Shown here in pieces: positions 13,134 to 25,148 of a DNA stretch of 64,000 nt. The translations under genes and the position numbers were made by a program. Location: contig JACAXG010000204.1 in assembly GCA_018881555.1 (NCBI GenBank), forward strand, positions 806,001 through 870,000, written 5' to 3'. The DNA comes from Amblyornis subalaris. Taxonomy: Eukaryota; Chordata; Aves; Passeriformes; Ptilonorhynchidae. Every line of letters begins with the position of its first letter. Positions within the stretch are counted from its first letter, which is position 1. The notes under the pieces were generated by a model, which was not told the origin of the DNA, searched no databases, and worked only from the letters and a program-made list of their open reading frames with translations.

Positions 13134-13570
13134 ACATCAGAAAAATAGAATAGACCATTTTTGTTGGAAGAGACCTACAGCAATTGTCAACTTGCTCATG
13201 GTGCATTCAACTCCTGCATCCAGATTGTTGATAAATGTATTGAACAGAACTAGCCCCAGAATGGACCCCTGAGGAAAATCATTGGTGACTGACTGCCAGC
13301 CACATGTTGCCCCATCCATCAAAACCCCTTGAGCCGCGCCTTTCAGCCAGTTCTTCACCCAGCACACTTTGAACTTGCTTATCCCACAGCTGGACACTTG
13401 TGAGGGATGGTATCAAAAGCCTTCCTAAAATACAGAAAAACTACATCAGCTCAGTGGGGGACCTTAACATGGAAGGATATCTGATTAGTTAAACAGGACC
13501 TTCCCTTGGTGAACCCATGTGGACTGTGCCTGACTGCATTTTCCTTTAAAATCCTCACTGAATCATGGCC
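13134..13570 (-). pseudogene. CR1 reverse-transcriptase remnant with internal deletion
   Basis: The minus strand carries a decayed CR1-type polymerase segment: WVKNWLKGAAQ, then WQSVTNDFPQGSILG and LVLFNTFINNLDAG. The equivalents of the conserved PQGSVLGPVLF and INDLD motifs are visible, followed by loss of the expected FADD active-site block. It joins directly to a CR1 3'-end-like sequence at about 13140-13175, so intervening material is deleted. Not functional. Confidence 0.85.
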
Positions 13571-16289
13571 ACAACCATCACGCGTAACTACAGGTAACTA
13601 ACTATAGGCATTGTGGTGTTACCCCTTCTAGACTGTGGATGTGTCTTGTTACAGACTGAAAAAAGACTTGCGGCCAAATTACCCTTTGAGCTGTGGGCTC
13701 GTGGGACACACCTGAGTGTGGAAAAACCCCTAGAGCAGGCAATCACAGGTTTCATGCCTTGGGCAGAAAGACTGAACACCCTGAAGTTGCATCCAGTAAT
13801 GGGAATAGAAGTGTGGAATAAAAAAACCACACCAATCCCCTAATAAAAGTATTTTTCTGCTATAAATGCAGCTGAGAAATAGAAGTGTTTTATGCTCCTG
13901 GCTTTTATATCCTGGCAACTGCAGTGCTCTAACAATTACCATGCATTAGTGTAAATATGATCTAAATTAAAGGTTTACATTACCCCAGCTACACTCATAC
14001 CTCTGAGAGAATGAGCCCAGGAAAGCAACCCATCAACTCCACAGCCCCAAGCCCCTCAGATGAGCATCACAGCAGGGCTTGGATAAAGAACCAGCAGGAA
14101 GAAAATCACCTTCCTTCTCCACTCTGGGGCTTTGAGTTGACTTTATCCTCCCCAGACAGGTGGCCCCTTCCTGGCAGGATCTTTGCAGCGCCCTGATGAC
14201 TTGATTGTGTTTGCCTCATATCTGGAGAGCATCCATGTGATTCACCCACTGTTCCTCCGGGGCCTTGAAGCTTTGATCCTTGTCCTCGTTGCTCATTTTT
14301 GTTTTCTCACGAGAGAGAAAATAACAAAGATGACTGACAACACACGAGATGAGGAGTCTGCTCCATGGTCACCAAGTGCCAAGGATACAGGTTCAGGCAT
14401 TTAACAGGACTGGCTGGTGGGCAGTGGGTGCAATGCTGTGCTGGGATCTTACACCACCTAGCTTCCATGAGCCAACTCTGCTCCCTGGAACAGCGCACAT
14501 TTTCTCTCAAAACTGGAGAAACCAACGTAATTGCCTTCCCAGAAATGAGCAACAGCACAGAATGACAGACATTGTATGAGCTGAATTACACCAGTGAGTC
14601 AAGGTTTGGTGTCTGGGCCTGGTTTGCCCAATGACACTCTGAAACAGCCAAAAGGCTTTAGTCCCTTTTTTCCTTTTTCCATTTTTTTTTTTTAAATAGT
14701 TATGTTTCCACACATGGGAAAATAAGCAAGAACTGGGCTTCAGCAGGCAGCAGCTGAGTATGGAGAGGACTGTGTCTAACCAGATGGGAGCCCTACGCAG
14801 AACAACCTGCTTAGCCAAAGTAGGCTTTTCTCTCCAAAAAGCACAGTCACCTTTATGCTATTTTAAACTAGAGAAGCTTTCAAAACAAAGATTGTTACTC
14901 AAGTTAAAAAGATACTGAAAACAATTTTTAAATAAATAAATAAATAAATATAAACTATAGGATCCTGTTATCACAGGTGACTGCTTCCCAATTCCATCCT
15001 TGGAGATTGCCATGGTTTAACTGTCATGCTTACAAATGTTCCCTTCAACAGGGTCAATAATACTATGCCATTTCCCTATCCAGCCAGAGACATCTATGGA
15101 ATCTGTAGGAATTCTTCATTCTTGATGTATCTACCCCTCTTCCAGGCTTGCCTGCAATGGGACGAGTGGTTCGAAGGTGGCAGAGGAGCAGAGGGGCGCA
15201 GGCGATGCCTGCACTCATCCTCTTGCACACCCCTACTGCACAATCACATAGCCCTGGTCTCCTGGGGAAACCAGACAGAAGTGGATAATCATCTCATTGT
15301 ATGTCTCCAAGAGCAAAATTATTCCCTGCAGGAGAGAACACCTCTTGTGTGGGTAGGTTTACCTGCCAGCAGCGCACTCACATGCTGAAAACAAGAGAAG
15401 AAGGGTACCACGTGAGCTCTGGATCCAAGGCAGAGATGAAGCTTGTTTTGAAGCTGAGAGCTTGTTTGCACACAGACCACTCTGGAAGATTTTTCCCAGG
15501 TTTCCTTTGAAGAAGCTAAACAAAACCCCACAGTAAAAAATAGTAAGAACTGTCTGCTTATCTACCTGGTGTACAGCTCATATTGCAGGGTACTGCCAAA
15601 AGCTGATCTGCAACACAAACTTTCCCCCAGAGACACCACTCTGGTCCCTTCATGGGATATCTGTGATGCCAAAAGGGAGAAGAATAGGAGACCAAAGCTA
15701 CTAGCAAGGGCATACACCATGAAAGAAGACCCCCATACACTTTTCAGTCATTTCCTTGTTCATGCTTCCTCCTGGCTTTGAAGTGGAGTTTCTAAGTGAT
15801 GTGCTTTGTGGTGCTCCCAAACATGCTCAAGGGAAAGAGTAAGCAAGAAAAAGGAGATGAAACATGTTAAAGGAGAGGCTTCTGCCTGAGCATTTTCACA
15901 CCATTCAAGGAGTTGCACACACACAACCTGAGACTTCTAACTGCTTGGACTGGAGTCCTTTTGCAGCAGGCCACTCCAGCAAGACACACAATATGCAAGA
16001 AGAGTTAAAGATAAAAGGAAATATGCTCAGTGGTGCCAACTGACACCTCCCAAAATGCAGGTACATGATAAACAGCCCGGAGACAGAGCCTTAATTAAAG
16101 TATTTTTCTGAAAATCAACATTTAACCCAAAAGGGAGGGGTCATATGCTGTCTTATTGTTTTCTTATTTTGCTGTTCTAAGAAAAGAAAATTGGATACAC
16201 CACTTTCACATCAAATGAGTAGTGCATAGCCAAGCAAGTTGATTGATGGCAGATTCTTGAAAATCAACAAAGAATTAAGTGGGATATTA
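13571..16289. other. Gene-free stretch
   Basis: Contains a poly-T run near 14680-14692 and an (AAAT)n microsatellite at about 14928-14951. No gene recognised. Confidence 0.55.
14928..14951. repeat. (AAAT)n microsatellite
   Basis: Five to six uninterrupted AAAT units. Confidence 0.95.
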
Positions 16290-17191
16290 CACTACTCCTG
16301 ATGCTCTCGATTGTGGTGACAACTACAGCATGGCTAAGTATAAAACTAAAAAGGATGGATGATCCAAATTGGTGGAAAGCTGACAAAATTTTAAAGAAAA
16401 GATCTACTAAGAGTACATAGGATTCAAGTTTCAAATTCTTGAAGAATCTAAAGAAGGAACTCTCATTTTTTGTTGTGAATCAGATAAGGCATATGGTCCT
16501 ACTGTGACAGAGGTGGTAAAAAAAATTAGATCATACTATTCCCATCATAATAGTTGTTAACACTTTATTTTAGGTATTATGTGGAAGTTAGCAGTGAATT
16601 TGGCAGAATAAAAAGTACTGTACCTTGTGAAAGAATTTATTTGATATCAACTACAGTCCCTCTACCCACCACAATGAATCCAACTTCCACTCACCATCCC
16701 TATGTACATCCTATGTGGGATGGTGAGCATGGCTACAGGAGCAAACCTTTGCCCCCTCCAGATGAACAAAAAGAGATGCAGCTGGTGTTATAGGGACAGG
16801 ATTGAGACTCTTAAATAGTATATGTGCTGAGGTACTTATAGACAGATTGAGCATACCCATAAGTGACTCAAGGAAATTGAAACATCCATTGTGGTCCTCT
16901 CCATCAGCATTAGAGACTAACCAATGGCTTGTGTGTAATACTCAACCTCAGTGGAAAAAATCAGGGAAAGAGACCAGCTGTTAATTGTGGAGCAATTTCT
17001 CTTGTAGTTGCAGTGCTCTTGCAATAGTCCAAGGCAAAGTTTCACTTAGCTTTAGCTGCATCCAAGCTTAACTTTTTACTGATAGTCACCTTGTGCATAA
17101 AATTATGAAGAACAGCCACACAATTTGAAAGGTTTCACAAAGTGTGTTCAGCATGTTAGCAGAAATGCTTAAATAAAAACAAGGGGGGGAC
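16290..17191 (+). mobile_element. Possible decayed ERV internal 3' region
   Basis: A/T-rich sequence with broken frames (for example 16554-16793) that ends in a polypurine tract AAACAAGGGGGGGA immediately before TGTTGAG, as expected at the junction of a retroviral internal region with its 3' LTR. I could not identify any gag, pol or env motif, so the assignment rests on the junction only. Confidence 0.4.
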
Positions 17192-17540
17192 TGTTGAGAG
17201 ATATTCGTTGTTTAGCTTACATAAGTAAGTTTCAAATAGAATGAGTCACAGAGTTATAGCATTGTGTGATTTAGGATATTGTTTCCTTAACTTTACTTGC
17301 TTAGCATGAGTAGCTGGATTTGCTGAAGCCTTAGTCAGCAAGCTGTGGACTTTCACCCAGATAAACCTGTGGCTAAGAGTTCATTTTCTTAGTAATTTTC
17401 CTAGTAACTGCTACAGTGCTGTGTTTTGCCTTCAGTATAAAAAGAACATTGATGGCACGCTGATGTTTTGGTTGTTGCTAAGTAATGTTTATCCTAAATC
17501 CAGGACTTCTTTAGTTTCCAATTTTCTCCCAGAGGGCAGG
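17192..17540 (+). mobile_element. Probable ERV 3' LTR (5' part recognisable)
   Basis: Begins TGTTGAGAGATATT directly after a polypurine tract. It carries a TATAAAAAG box near 17437 and a segment at about 17438-17512 that also occurs in the LTR at 40.95-41.5 kb (GATGTTT-GTTGTTG-CCTAAA-CAGGACTT order). The 3' border is unclear. Confidence 0.5.
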
Positions 17541-18774
17541 TACATTAGAAGCAGAAACAAGGGCATCATCTGAAGGAGCTCTGGTCCCAGGCTCATGTGG
17601 TGCCCCAGGCAAGGCCTTGGCATGGTATATGAGCAGAGCAAAGGCTGGGACAGGCAGGCGGCAGTGGATAGGAACTCACCTGCCTCTATCCCTCCCTCTA
17701 CCTTCACCATGGAAAAGTCCCTCGTGCACCTCTGCCCAGCGAAATCCACATATATGTAGACTTCCATAGGAGAGGAAGCAGATGGAGGAGGGAAGGATTC
17801 AGACAGATTTTATCAAAGTTTGGCTGAAATGTCTGAGTGATTGCACTGGCTGAGGAGGTGAGCAGTCACTGAGGACCCTGTTGGAGAGGAAGGTTCAGGC
17901 ACAGTAGGAAGGGAAGCCTGGTCAAGGTCAGAGACCTCAGAGAGAGAGAAAGGGGAGCAGGTGGCGGAACAGAGCTGCGAGGGTCCATGGGACAGCACAC
18001 AGGCTGTGTCACTGAACTCCTGCCATGGCTCTTTCTTCCATTGACCACCTCCTGGTTTAAATTCCTCAAGGGCTGAGCTCGGTTCCCACATGTTTAGGGC
18101 ATAGGTGACCATAATGCTGTGTTACCTTGGTCAGGAAAAGGCTGTCATTATCCCTGCTCCCTTTGTATGTCACTTTCCTCCCAGGGGCAGACAGAGCTGC
18201 AAATGTTTCCTCTTCAAAAATGAAAGGAAGAAGCCATGAAGAGACCAAGCCCTGAAGGGAAATAATAAACAAACTCATGACAGCGTCACCTCTTTGATAA
18301 AATTCTGGGAATATTTTATGAAAGCTCTTCAGAGAAATGTGGCTGGCTGCTAGCCTGGAGCAAGAGCTCCCAGATTACTTGTACCCCCAAATTCACAGCT
18401 TGTTTTATCAAGGCTGGTCCTTCTTCTGCCTCCATCGGTCACAAGTATAAATGGGGCTGGGGGGCTCTGCTAGGACCAAGGAGGGAGGAGAAGAGAGGGG
18501 AAAGCACTGAAGAGGAGGAAGAGTACCCTAATGAAAGAGAGGAACAGGACAAAGCCTGGAAGATATATTCATCTGAGAGACACCAAAATGCAGAAGAGGC
18601 ACATAAAAGGGCTGAGTGGAGAAGAGGTCATGGGAAGGGAAAATACTGAGCCACTTAACCAAACCGATTGAATAGCAAATGCTGTGCACAGGCTGTCTCT
18701 TTCGGTGCACGACTTTATCTTCAGCGTGCACCTTCTCCCCGCCTGCCCAGGGGCAGGGTGGTGCCACTCTCTCG

Positions 18775-18814
<40 letters not shown>

Positions 18815-19424
18815 AGTTTAAAGGCACCCAAAGGCTCGTGCCCAGACCAGCAAAGGGTCTCAGGCGTGGGAAAGCTCTGTGTCGCCACTCCTCACTTCCA
18901 GACGCCTGGCATGCACACTGCAGGAGACACACGAGTGCCCTATGGCACAAACAGGGGGGATCCACCCTTCCCAAAACCAGTTCCCATCTCCTGAGACCAA
19001 GGGCAGTCCTTGAGACTTTCCATCCTGTGTTATTATCTGCTTGGTAATGCATACAAAACACGGTTTTTTTCCCTTGTTCTACAGTTCGGGATAGACCCAA
19101 TAGCCCTGGGTTTAAGTTAGTGGTTAATTCTGGCCACTCTCACTCACCATGGCATTCAAGGTTTTAAAGTCACTGAACTGAAATCAAGCAGAACTATTAT
19201 TCTTGCCACCCCTTCAAGATCACGGTCTTCCTTGCTTTGCTGCTTTCTATCCCATGGATTCTCCTGCTAGTAATCCCAGTCTCAAAAGCAAGAAAGGTGG
19301 GAGACCACATTACCCAGGCCTTGTACCATAAGTAGTCAGGGATCACACAGCCTTTCACAGGACCACTTAGCTTATGAATCTCAGCAGGGCTGGTACAAAA
19401 GCCAGCTTCTTATGGCCAGGGACC
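17541..19424. other. Gene-free stretch with CT microsatellite
   Basis: No supported exon. Frames here, including those through the CT run, look like chance. Confidence 0.55.
18764..18814. repeat. (CT)n microsatellite
   Basis: Long CT run with a few interruptions, the purest part at 18785-18812. Confidence 0.95.
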
Positions 19425-19585
19425 CTGGTTGTGGAATCTCCCTCAGTTCAGGTATTCCAGAACCATCTGGGCACAATCCTGTGCAATGTCCCATAGGATA
19501 ACCCTGCTTGAGCAGAGACATTGGACCAGATGACCCAACCAGCGGTCCCTTCCAACTTTACTCATTCTCTGACTCTGTGATCTTC
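19425..19585 (+). repeat. CR1 LINE, 3' fragment
   Basis: Contains TGTGGAATCTCCCTCAGTTC, CCTGCTTGAGCAGAGACATTGG, ACCAGATGACC and GGTCCCTTCCAACTTT, then a TCTGTGATC tail, matching the CR1 3' end. Confidence 0.88.
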
Positions 19586-22500
19586 CAAATGTGCTGGAGC
19601 AGCATTGCTGCTCCTAGAGTTCAGGGAGTAGCTGAGCTGGGATTTATTGGATTGCGGCTCTCCTGTAGACCAGTACTTCTGCCCCACTGGCTCAGAGGAA
19701 GTTTATCTGCATGGCTTCTCCTCTCCCATCGTCTTCTTTCCTCCTGGAGGGCCAATAGAGCTGTAAATATTTCCTGAGTGAGAAAAAGGTAAATGAAAGG
19801 ACTCAGGCAACTATTTGGCTGGATATTACCTAAAGCAATGCAGCAAGAAAGGGAAAGCAAAGTTAAAGGGCAACAGAACTCTGCTCTTCTGTGCTGGGTG
19901 GAGCTCAGGGGTTGCAAGAGAGCCGAGAAAGTTTAAGTGAAAATGTAATTGTTTCAGGGTCTGAGCTGGCACCAGTCAAAAATACAGCTATTACAAGTTG
20001 TCCCCATGACTCATACCTGAAAGGTGTTACCTGGGTATCAGCCATTAGCATTAGTGCTCTGGGTTTGAGGCTCCTGACCAGGGACAGGGTACAGTTTTAA
20101 TAGGAGCCTGTCGTGTGAAATGACATGTTTGTGTGACTGACACCTGAGTGTGCTCAGTTCAGATAGGATAAGGAAGTCAGTATACCTCTTCGACTCAAAC
20201 TACAATTCCTTTAGCTCCAGTATCTCAGGTTGAGCCTTAGCTGCTATGCTGGCAGGGAACATCCACCTGGGGCCATTTACCAATGAGAGCAGCCAGAAAT
20301 CCCAGATCTGGGGTATTCCCTGACAGGTTGCTCAGGAAGGTGTTACTGTACTCTCAAGTACAACTTAAAACAGTGGAAGATCTCCTGGGACAAGCTAAAC
20401 CTGCCTGGCAGGAAAGTTGTCTTCCAGTGAGAAAATTAGAGAAAAAGCAGTGCTAATTATGAGACAACATCAATGTTTCTCCTTGGGACAGGGAATGAGG
20501 TTGCCTCTCCCCATGTAAACCAACCAACTCCTTTCAGTTACTATGTAAATGCGGAGTTACTCCAGCACCTCAAGAGAGCTGGTTTCAATGAAGTCTGTCA
20601 CAACTCAAACCAAACCAAGAAGAGTATCTGGAAGCTCAAAAGACGCCTTATCCATGTGGTTTTTACTGCTCCCTGTTGAAGCATTCCTAAAGAGGGTAGG
20701 GAGATGTAAGCAGCTGTTGTTGGAGACTGGGCGCAGGGGCAGGCAGACCTTTCATCTGCTCCCTGTGCCACTCCTATGCCTCTGTGAAAACGGGTACACT
20801 ACCACAAAGGAAGTGGAACTATGGAGATTTGTTGACTTTTTGCCTCTGCCCAGGCCATAGTTCCCAAGGGGGAATTCCGCTCCAGTTGAGTGCTCTCCAG
20901 GGCTTGACCCAGTTGCACACACAGAGGACTATCAAAGCAATCCACATGTGGTTTGGAGGTGTGACACAGGACCCGCAGGAGATCTCAGCCCCTCTGGAGT
21001 GGCAGCCTGAGCCAGGCAGGATGACCCAGGGCATTCCAAATGGTTCCAGAACCCTGCACTTAGGCATCTGAGTTGAGGCCATAGTTAACACAGTCAATGA
21101 AGGAATTCAGTTCTCCTTTGGAGGTGGACTCAGGGAAAGTTCCTATTGTCTCTTGCCAGTCAGAGCAGAGCGGTGGGCTCCCAGACTTCTCTCAGCTGCT
21201 CTTTGTTCCTCTTGCACTGCGCTTGTCTCATGCTGCAGAGCTCAGATATACTCTGCACCCATCCCCTCTGACGGGTTTTCCAACACTCTTGCATACTTCC
21301 ACCCTCAGGTCCCTGGAGACACCACAAAGATCTTCTCAGTGTTCCACCATTCTTGTCTGGTGGCTGAAGACACCGTTATCTTTCTCTTGTGTCTGGAGGC
21401 ACAAATATCATCCCAGTATCAGCAACATTCGTCCCTGTGGTGTGTTTTTCAAGCTCAGCTGTTCATCTGGGTAGGCACAGGGCTGGGCTGCAGTGTCTGA
21501 CATCTGCTCAGCACTTGGAGGGCATGGACTGTGAGGCAGCAGACATAGAGAGAGGTCTGGCAATGCGTCACTTTGTGTCCCTGTTGCTCAGAGATAGAGG
21601 AGACTCTTTTATCTTGTGTTTCCACCAAAAACACAGACAGAGTGACAAATTTAAAGAGCTAGTGGTGTTCCAGACACTGAGAAGTGGGTAAATGCAGAAT
21701 GTCCCAAATTAGATGAGAGTAATCCTGTCCACATATATATAGCTACTCCATACATAGTACTTTTCAAGGAGCAAAAGGGTTTCCAGGATGACAGGACCTG
21801 ACCAGAGCCCCAGCTATCTCTCTATCCCACCCTATTCTTGGACCTCACATCCACGCTACATACAATGAGTGTTACAGGACTCAGGGACATGTTTTCCCTC
21901 CTGGAGGTGGTGAGGTGGGACCACACCGGCAGTTCTAATGTCTAATGAGTTATACTTGGGTCTCATATATTCTTTCCAGATTGCAGCTTTTCAGCTGCAC
22001 CACAGTAACATCAGAGGGGAACTAAGTCACATCACAATGCCCAAGTAACTGTTGTGGGAATGTGTGGCACTGACTGCTGGGCAAGCAGGGTCAGCAGGTA
22101 AGATATTCTTAGCTGTCCTGAGGAGGGGAGGAAGGACTCACCCTGAACTCCAGGCCCTTGGGTCAGGGTGGTTACCTGCATTCATAGGGTGGCTGTTCCC
22201 TCATGTGCCACCAGCTGCAAAGCCAGGTATGCAGGACCTGTGAGCCAGCTAGCTGGCTGAGAGGCAGATGAGCTGTGTCAGTGCTTTAATTAAAAGGTTT
22301 TATGTAAGCAAGAAGGCAAAGGCACCTTCATTTGAGACAAAGTGCAGAGGAGTGATGGACATTTTAGAGAAAGTTTCTCAGATCCCAAAAGGTTTCATTC
22401 AGCTAGTTTCAGGCCAGCAGCAAAAATAAGTAGAATTCAAGTGGAGATTCTGGAGAGGAGGGAGAACAGGAGTTTTGGTAGATGGCAACTGGGCAAATTC

Positions 22501-22984
22501 CCTGCAAAGGGCTAAGGCAATTGGTGATCCTGCAACCAACAAAACCACCATCTCAGGCAGCACATTTCTTGTTATATTTTCAGAGGTATATCCTAGCTAG
22601 AAATCTCTAGCCTGAGAGCTTGTTCTCCTTGTTGTCTTCCTCCCATTCATTTATTTTCTCTTCTTCATCAAGGTGTAGGTGATAGGGACAAGGGAAGACA
22701 ACAAGCAGATGATGTGTCAGTGTTCATCTGCTTTGGGCACATGTGGAAACCTGCCCTGGTGCAGCCCCACCAGACCTGCCTGGAGGTTGTCAGCCAAATG
22801 GAGCCAGATCCTACATCCCCAGCACTCACCAGTGTCAAATGGAGAGCTGCAGCTCAATTTGTGATGGATGAGCTGCACAAAGGCAGACTGTGTTATTCTC
22901 CCATCCACACTGCAGTGCCAAGCACCCTCTGATTTATGCTCCTGCAAGGTCAAACAGAGCAGGGTCTGGAAGAGATCAGCACTC

Positions 22985-23095
22985 CTGCAGCCATTTTACA
23001 AATGGATAGAGCAAACAGATCCAGAAGATCTTCCCAAGATATGCATGTCAAAGCATCTGCAGCGGAGAGCTTGGACGAGACAAGACCCAAGGATA
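22985..23095 (-). repeat. Possible MIR-like SINE relic
   Basis: CATTTTACAAATGGATAGAG, then TTCCCAAGATATGCATGTCA and GCAGCGGAGAGCTTGGACGA follow the spacing of the reverse-complemented MIR core. Divergence is strong. Confidence 0.45.
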
Positions 23096-24770
23096 ACCGC
23101 ATACTTGGCCACTTTCACCATGTATTTTAAATCTCATAGATTTTAATGTCAGAAGGGACAAATCTGTCAACTTGACCTTCTGTAATGGAGAGGTCTGGGA
23201 ATTTCCTCTGGCACGGCTTGCAGTTTAATCGAAAGACCTTTTTGCAAGACAGCCAGTCCTAATTTCAAAAACTCACACGAAAGAGAATCTACACCACCTT
23301 TTAACATTTTGTTCCAACAACAAATTACTCTCCCTGTCAAGCGTGAATAGTTTAAATTGTAGATTTATTTCTTCCTACAAAGCATATTTCTAAGGCTTGA
23401 CAGCTGGAGTTCATCTGACCTAAAACCTGGATGACTATATTTGGCCAGATGAGTCTTACCTCTCCAGCGACTCCAAAAAAAAGGCACTACAGGGTGATTC
23501 ATTGCCTTTGAAATTTAGGTATGGAAGGAAAAAAAAAAGGTTTGGATTTGATGGGTCTGCCAGGTGAGTAACACCCAGAAGATCTCTCAAGGCAGCTAAA
23601 TTGAAAACAAGCAGAACCACAACTCGCAGCAATTTAAGAGTGTCTGCTGCCAGGGAAAATACCTTTCCCTTTCCACACTTTAATAACACTTCTAGAGCTC
23701 TTGAAATCTGGTGTATCAGTCTGTGCTGTCCACTGCCCTCCTTACAGGGCTAGCAAAGAGCAAAGACAGAATCATGTCTCATATGAAATGAGGCTACATT
23801 TTTCATAGCTCCCCATTAACTGATGGCCCTTTCCTCATGTTAATCGATCTACTCAGCAGTGCTTGGTGTTTCTCCAACAGCAAAGCCAAAGCTTAACACA
23901 GTGGGAAAATAGTTAGGACAGAAAATTTAACTCAAAACTCGTATGACATTTTATTGTCATTTTAATAAGGGTAATAACACACACCATTGAGGCATAAGGC
24001 AGGGATATAAGAAAAAGTGATTACTACCTGCCAAGCAAAAGCAGGAGGAATCTGGTAAGTAATGTAACAACAAAAAAAACAACCAAACAAAGGGGAAAAA
24101 AACCCAAACAAACCAGAACCCACATCACACCTTAAAAGTCTTAAGATCTGCAGTCAGAATATTTGCATACATTGATCAAGCCAGTTGAAGATACAAAGTG
24201 GTGGAAGAGTAAAAAAAAGACTAGCAGTCCTGACAGGAAATGAGAATTGAACTCTGCAGCTGTATTAGTTGATCACAGTCATATGCAAGACTGCTACACA
24301 GAGTGTGAGGAATAAACTTTCATGTGAGAAATGGAATAAAACAACATGCTGTCCACACATGGAGTAAATCAAACAAACCTGGGAAATTTCTTCCCAAAAG
24401 CCATTTGATTCCTAGCTGGTGAATTGCAGGAAACCACATTCATCCAGACCTCACTGAATTGTTCAGTATGGCAACACGTGGGAAGTCAGGAGTTATTTTA
24501 AGGCAGCACAATTAATACAGGAAAAATACAGCAGTACACAAAGCAGTCAAAGAGCAACAAGAATTTTATTTATAGGGAAGCTGCTTGTCTAATTCTGTGA
24601 GCACTGTGTTCAGGTCTGTAGTACTTTTCCTTGCCTGGCATAGCCAATAAAAAAAAATAGTGACTTGTGTAATCTGCTAGATGGGGCTGGACAGAAAACA
24701 GAGTAGGATTGCACATTCAGAACTATGTTAAGTGAAAGAATAGTACGAGAATTTAAATTGTACAAAGGGT

Positions 24771-24828
24771 GAAGGACAAATACTTACCCAGTGGTTCTTG
24801 AAGGACAAATACTTACCCAGTGGTTCTT
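24771..24828. repeat. 29-bp perfect tandem duplication
   Basis: 24771-24799 is repeated without change at 24800-24828 (unit starts GAAGGACAAATAC). Confidence 0.97.
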
Positions 24829-25100
24829 CTGCCTCAAGAATAAGACGCCTGATAATAGGACACTCTCACCCCTCAGGCCATACCTTGGTCGTTATACTGA
24901 GTACAGCTACCCTATATCCCCCATCTGCCCCAAAATCTCACCCCAAAAGGGAAAGGAATAAAACACAAATGCAGCATGTACATGTAGTGCCTGAAAGGGT
25001 TAATTCCCCATTGCTCAGGCTGAAGAGGAAAAGGGCTTGAGGAAGCTATTCTTATAGATGATTTCCTTTCCATGGTAAAGGCTGCTGACAGCTGCTTAAA

Positions 25101-25148
25101 AATACAACCAACACTAGCATTTTACAGTGTGGGTATCGACATTTTATT
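25101..25148 (-). terminator. AQP3: Polyadenylation signal and downstream element of AQP3
   Basis: Minus-strand AATAAA occupies 25143-25148. About 30 nt further on is the GT-rich stretch GTGTTGGTTGTATT (25101-25114), the usual spacing for cleavage between them. No canonical AATAAA was seen on this strand between the stop codon and this site. Confidence 0.65.

Larger units (their letters stand above)
19586..25100. other. Gene-free region downstream of AQP3
   Basis: No AQP7 exon (the usual mammalian neighbour) or other gene was recognised. It holds a possible MIR relic near 23.0 kb, a 29-bp tandem duplication at 24.8 kb and A-rich patches (about 24069-24115). The frames present overlap on both strands and lack motifs. 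Confidence 0.5.

Noticed and set aside
16554..16793. 79-codon frame as a retroviral env fragment
   Set aside because: No envelope, protease or polymerase motif could be recognised. Only the downstream polypurine-LTR junction supports an ERV.
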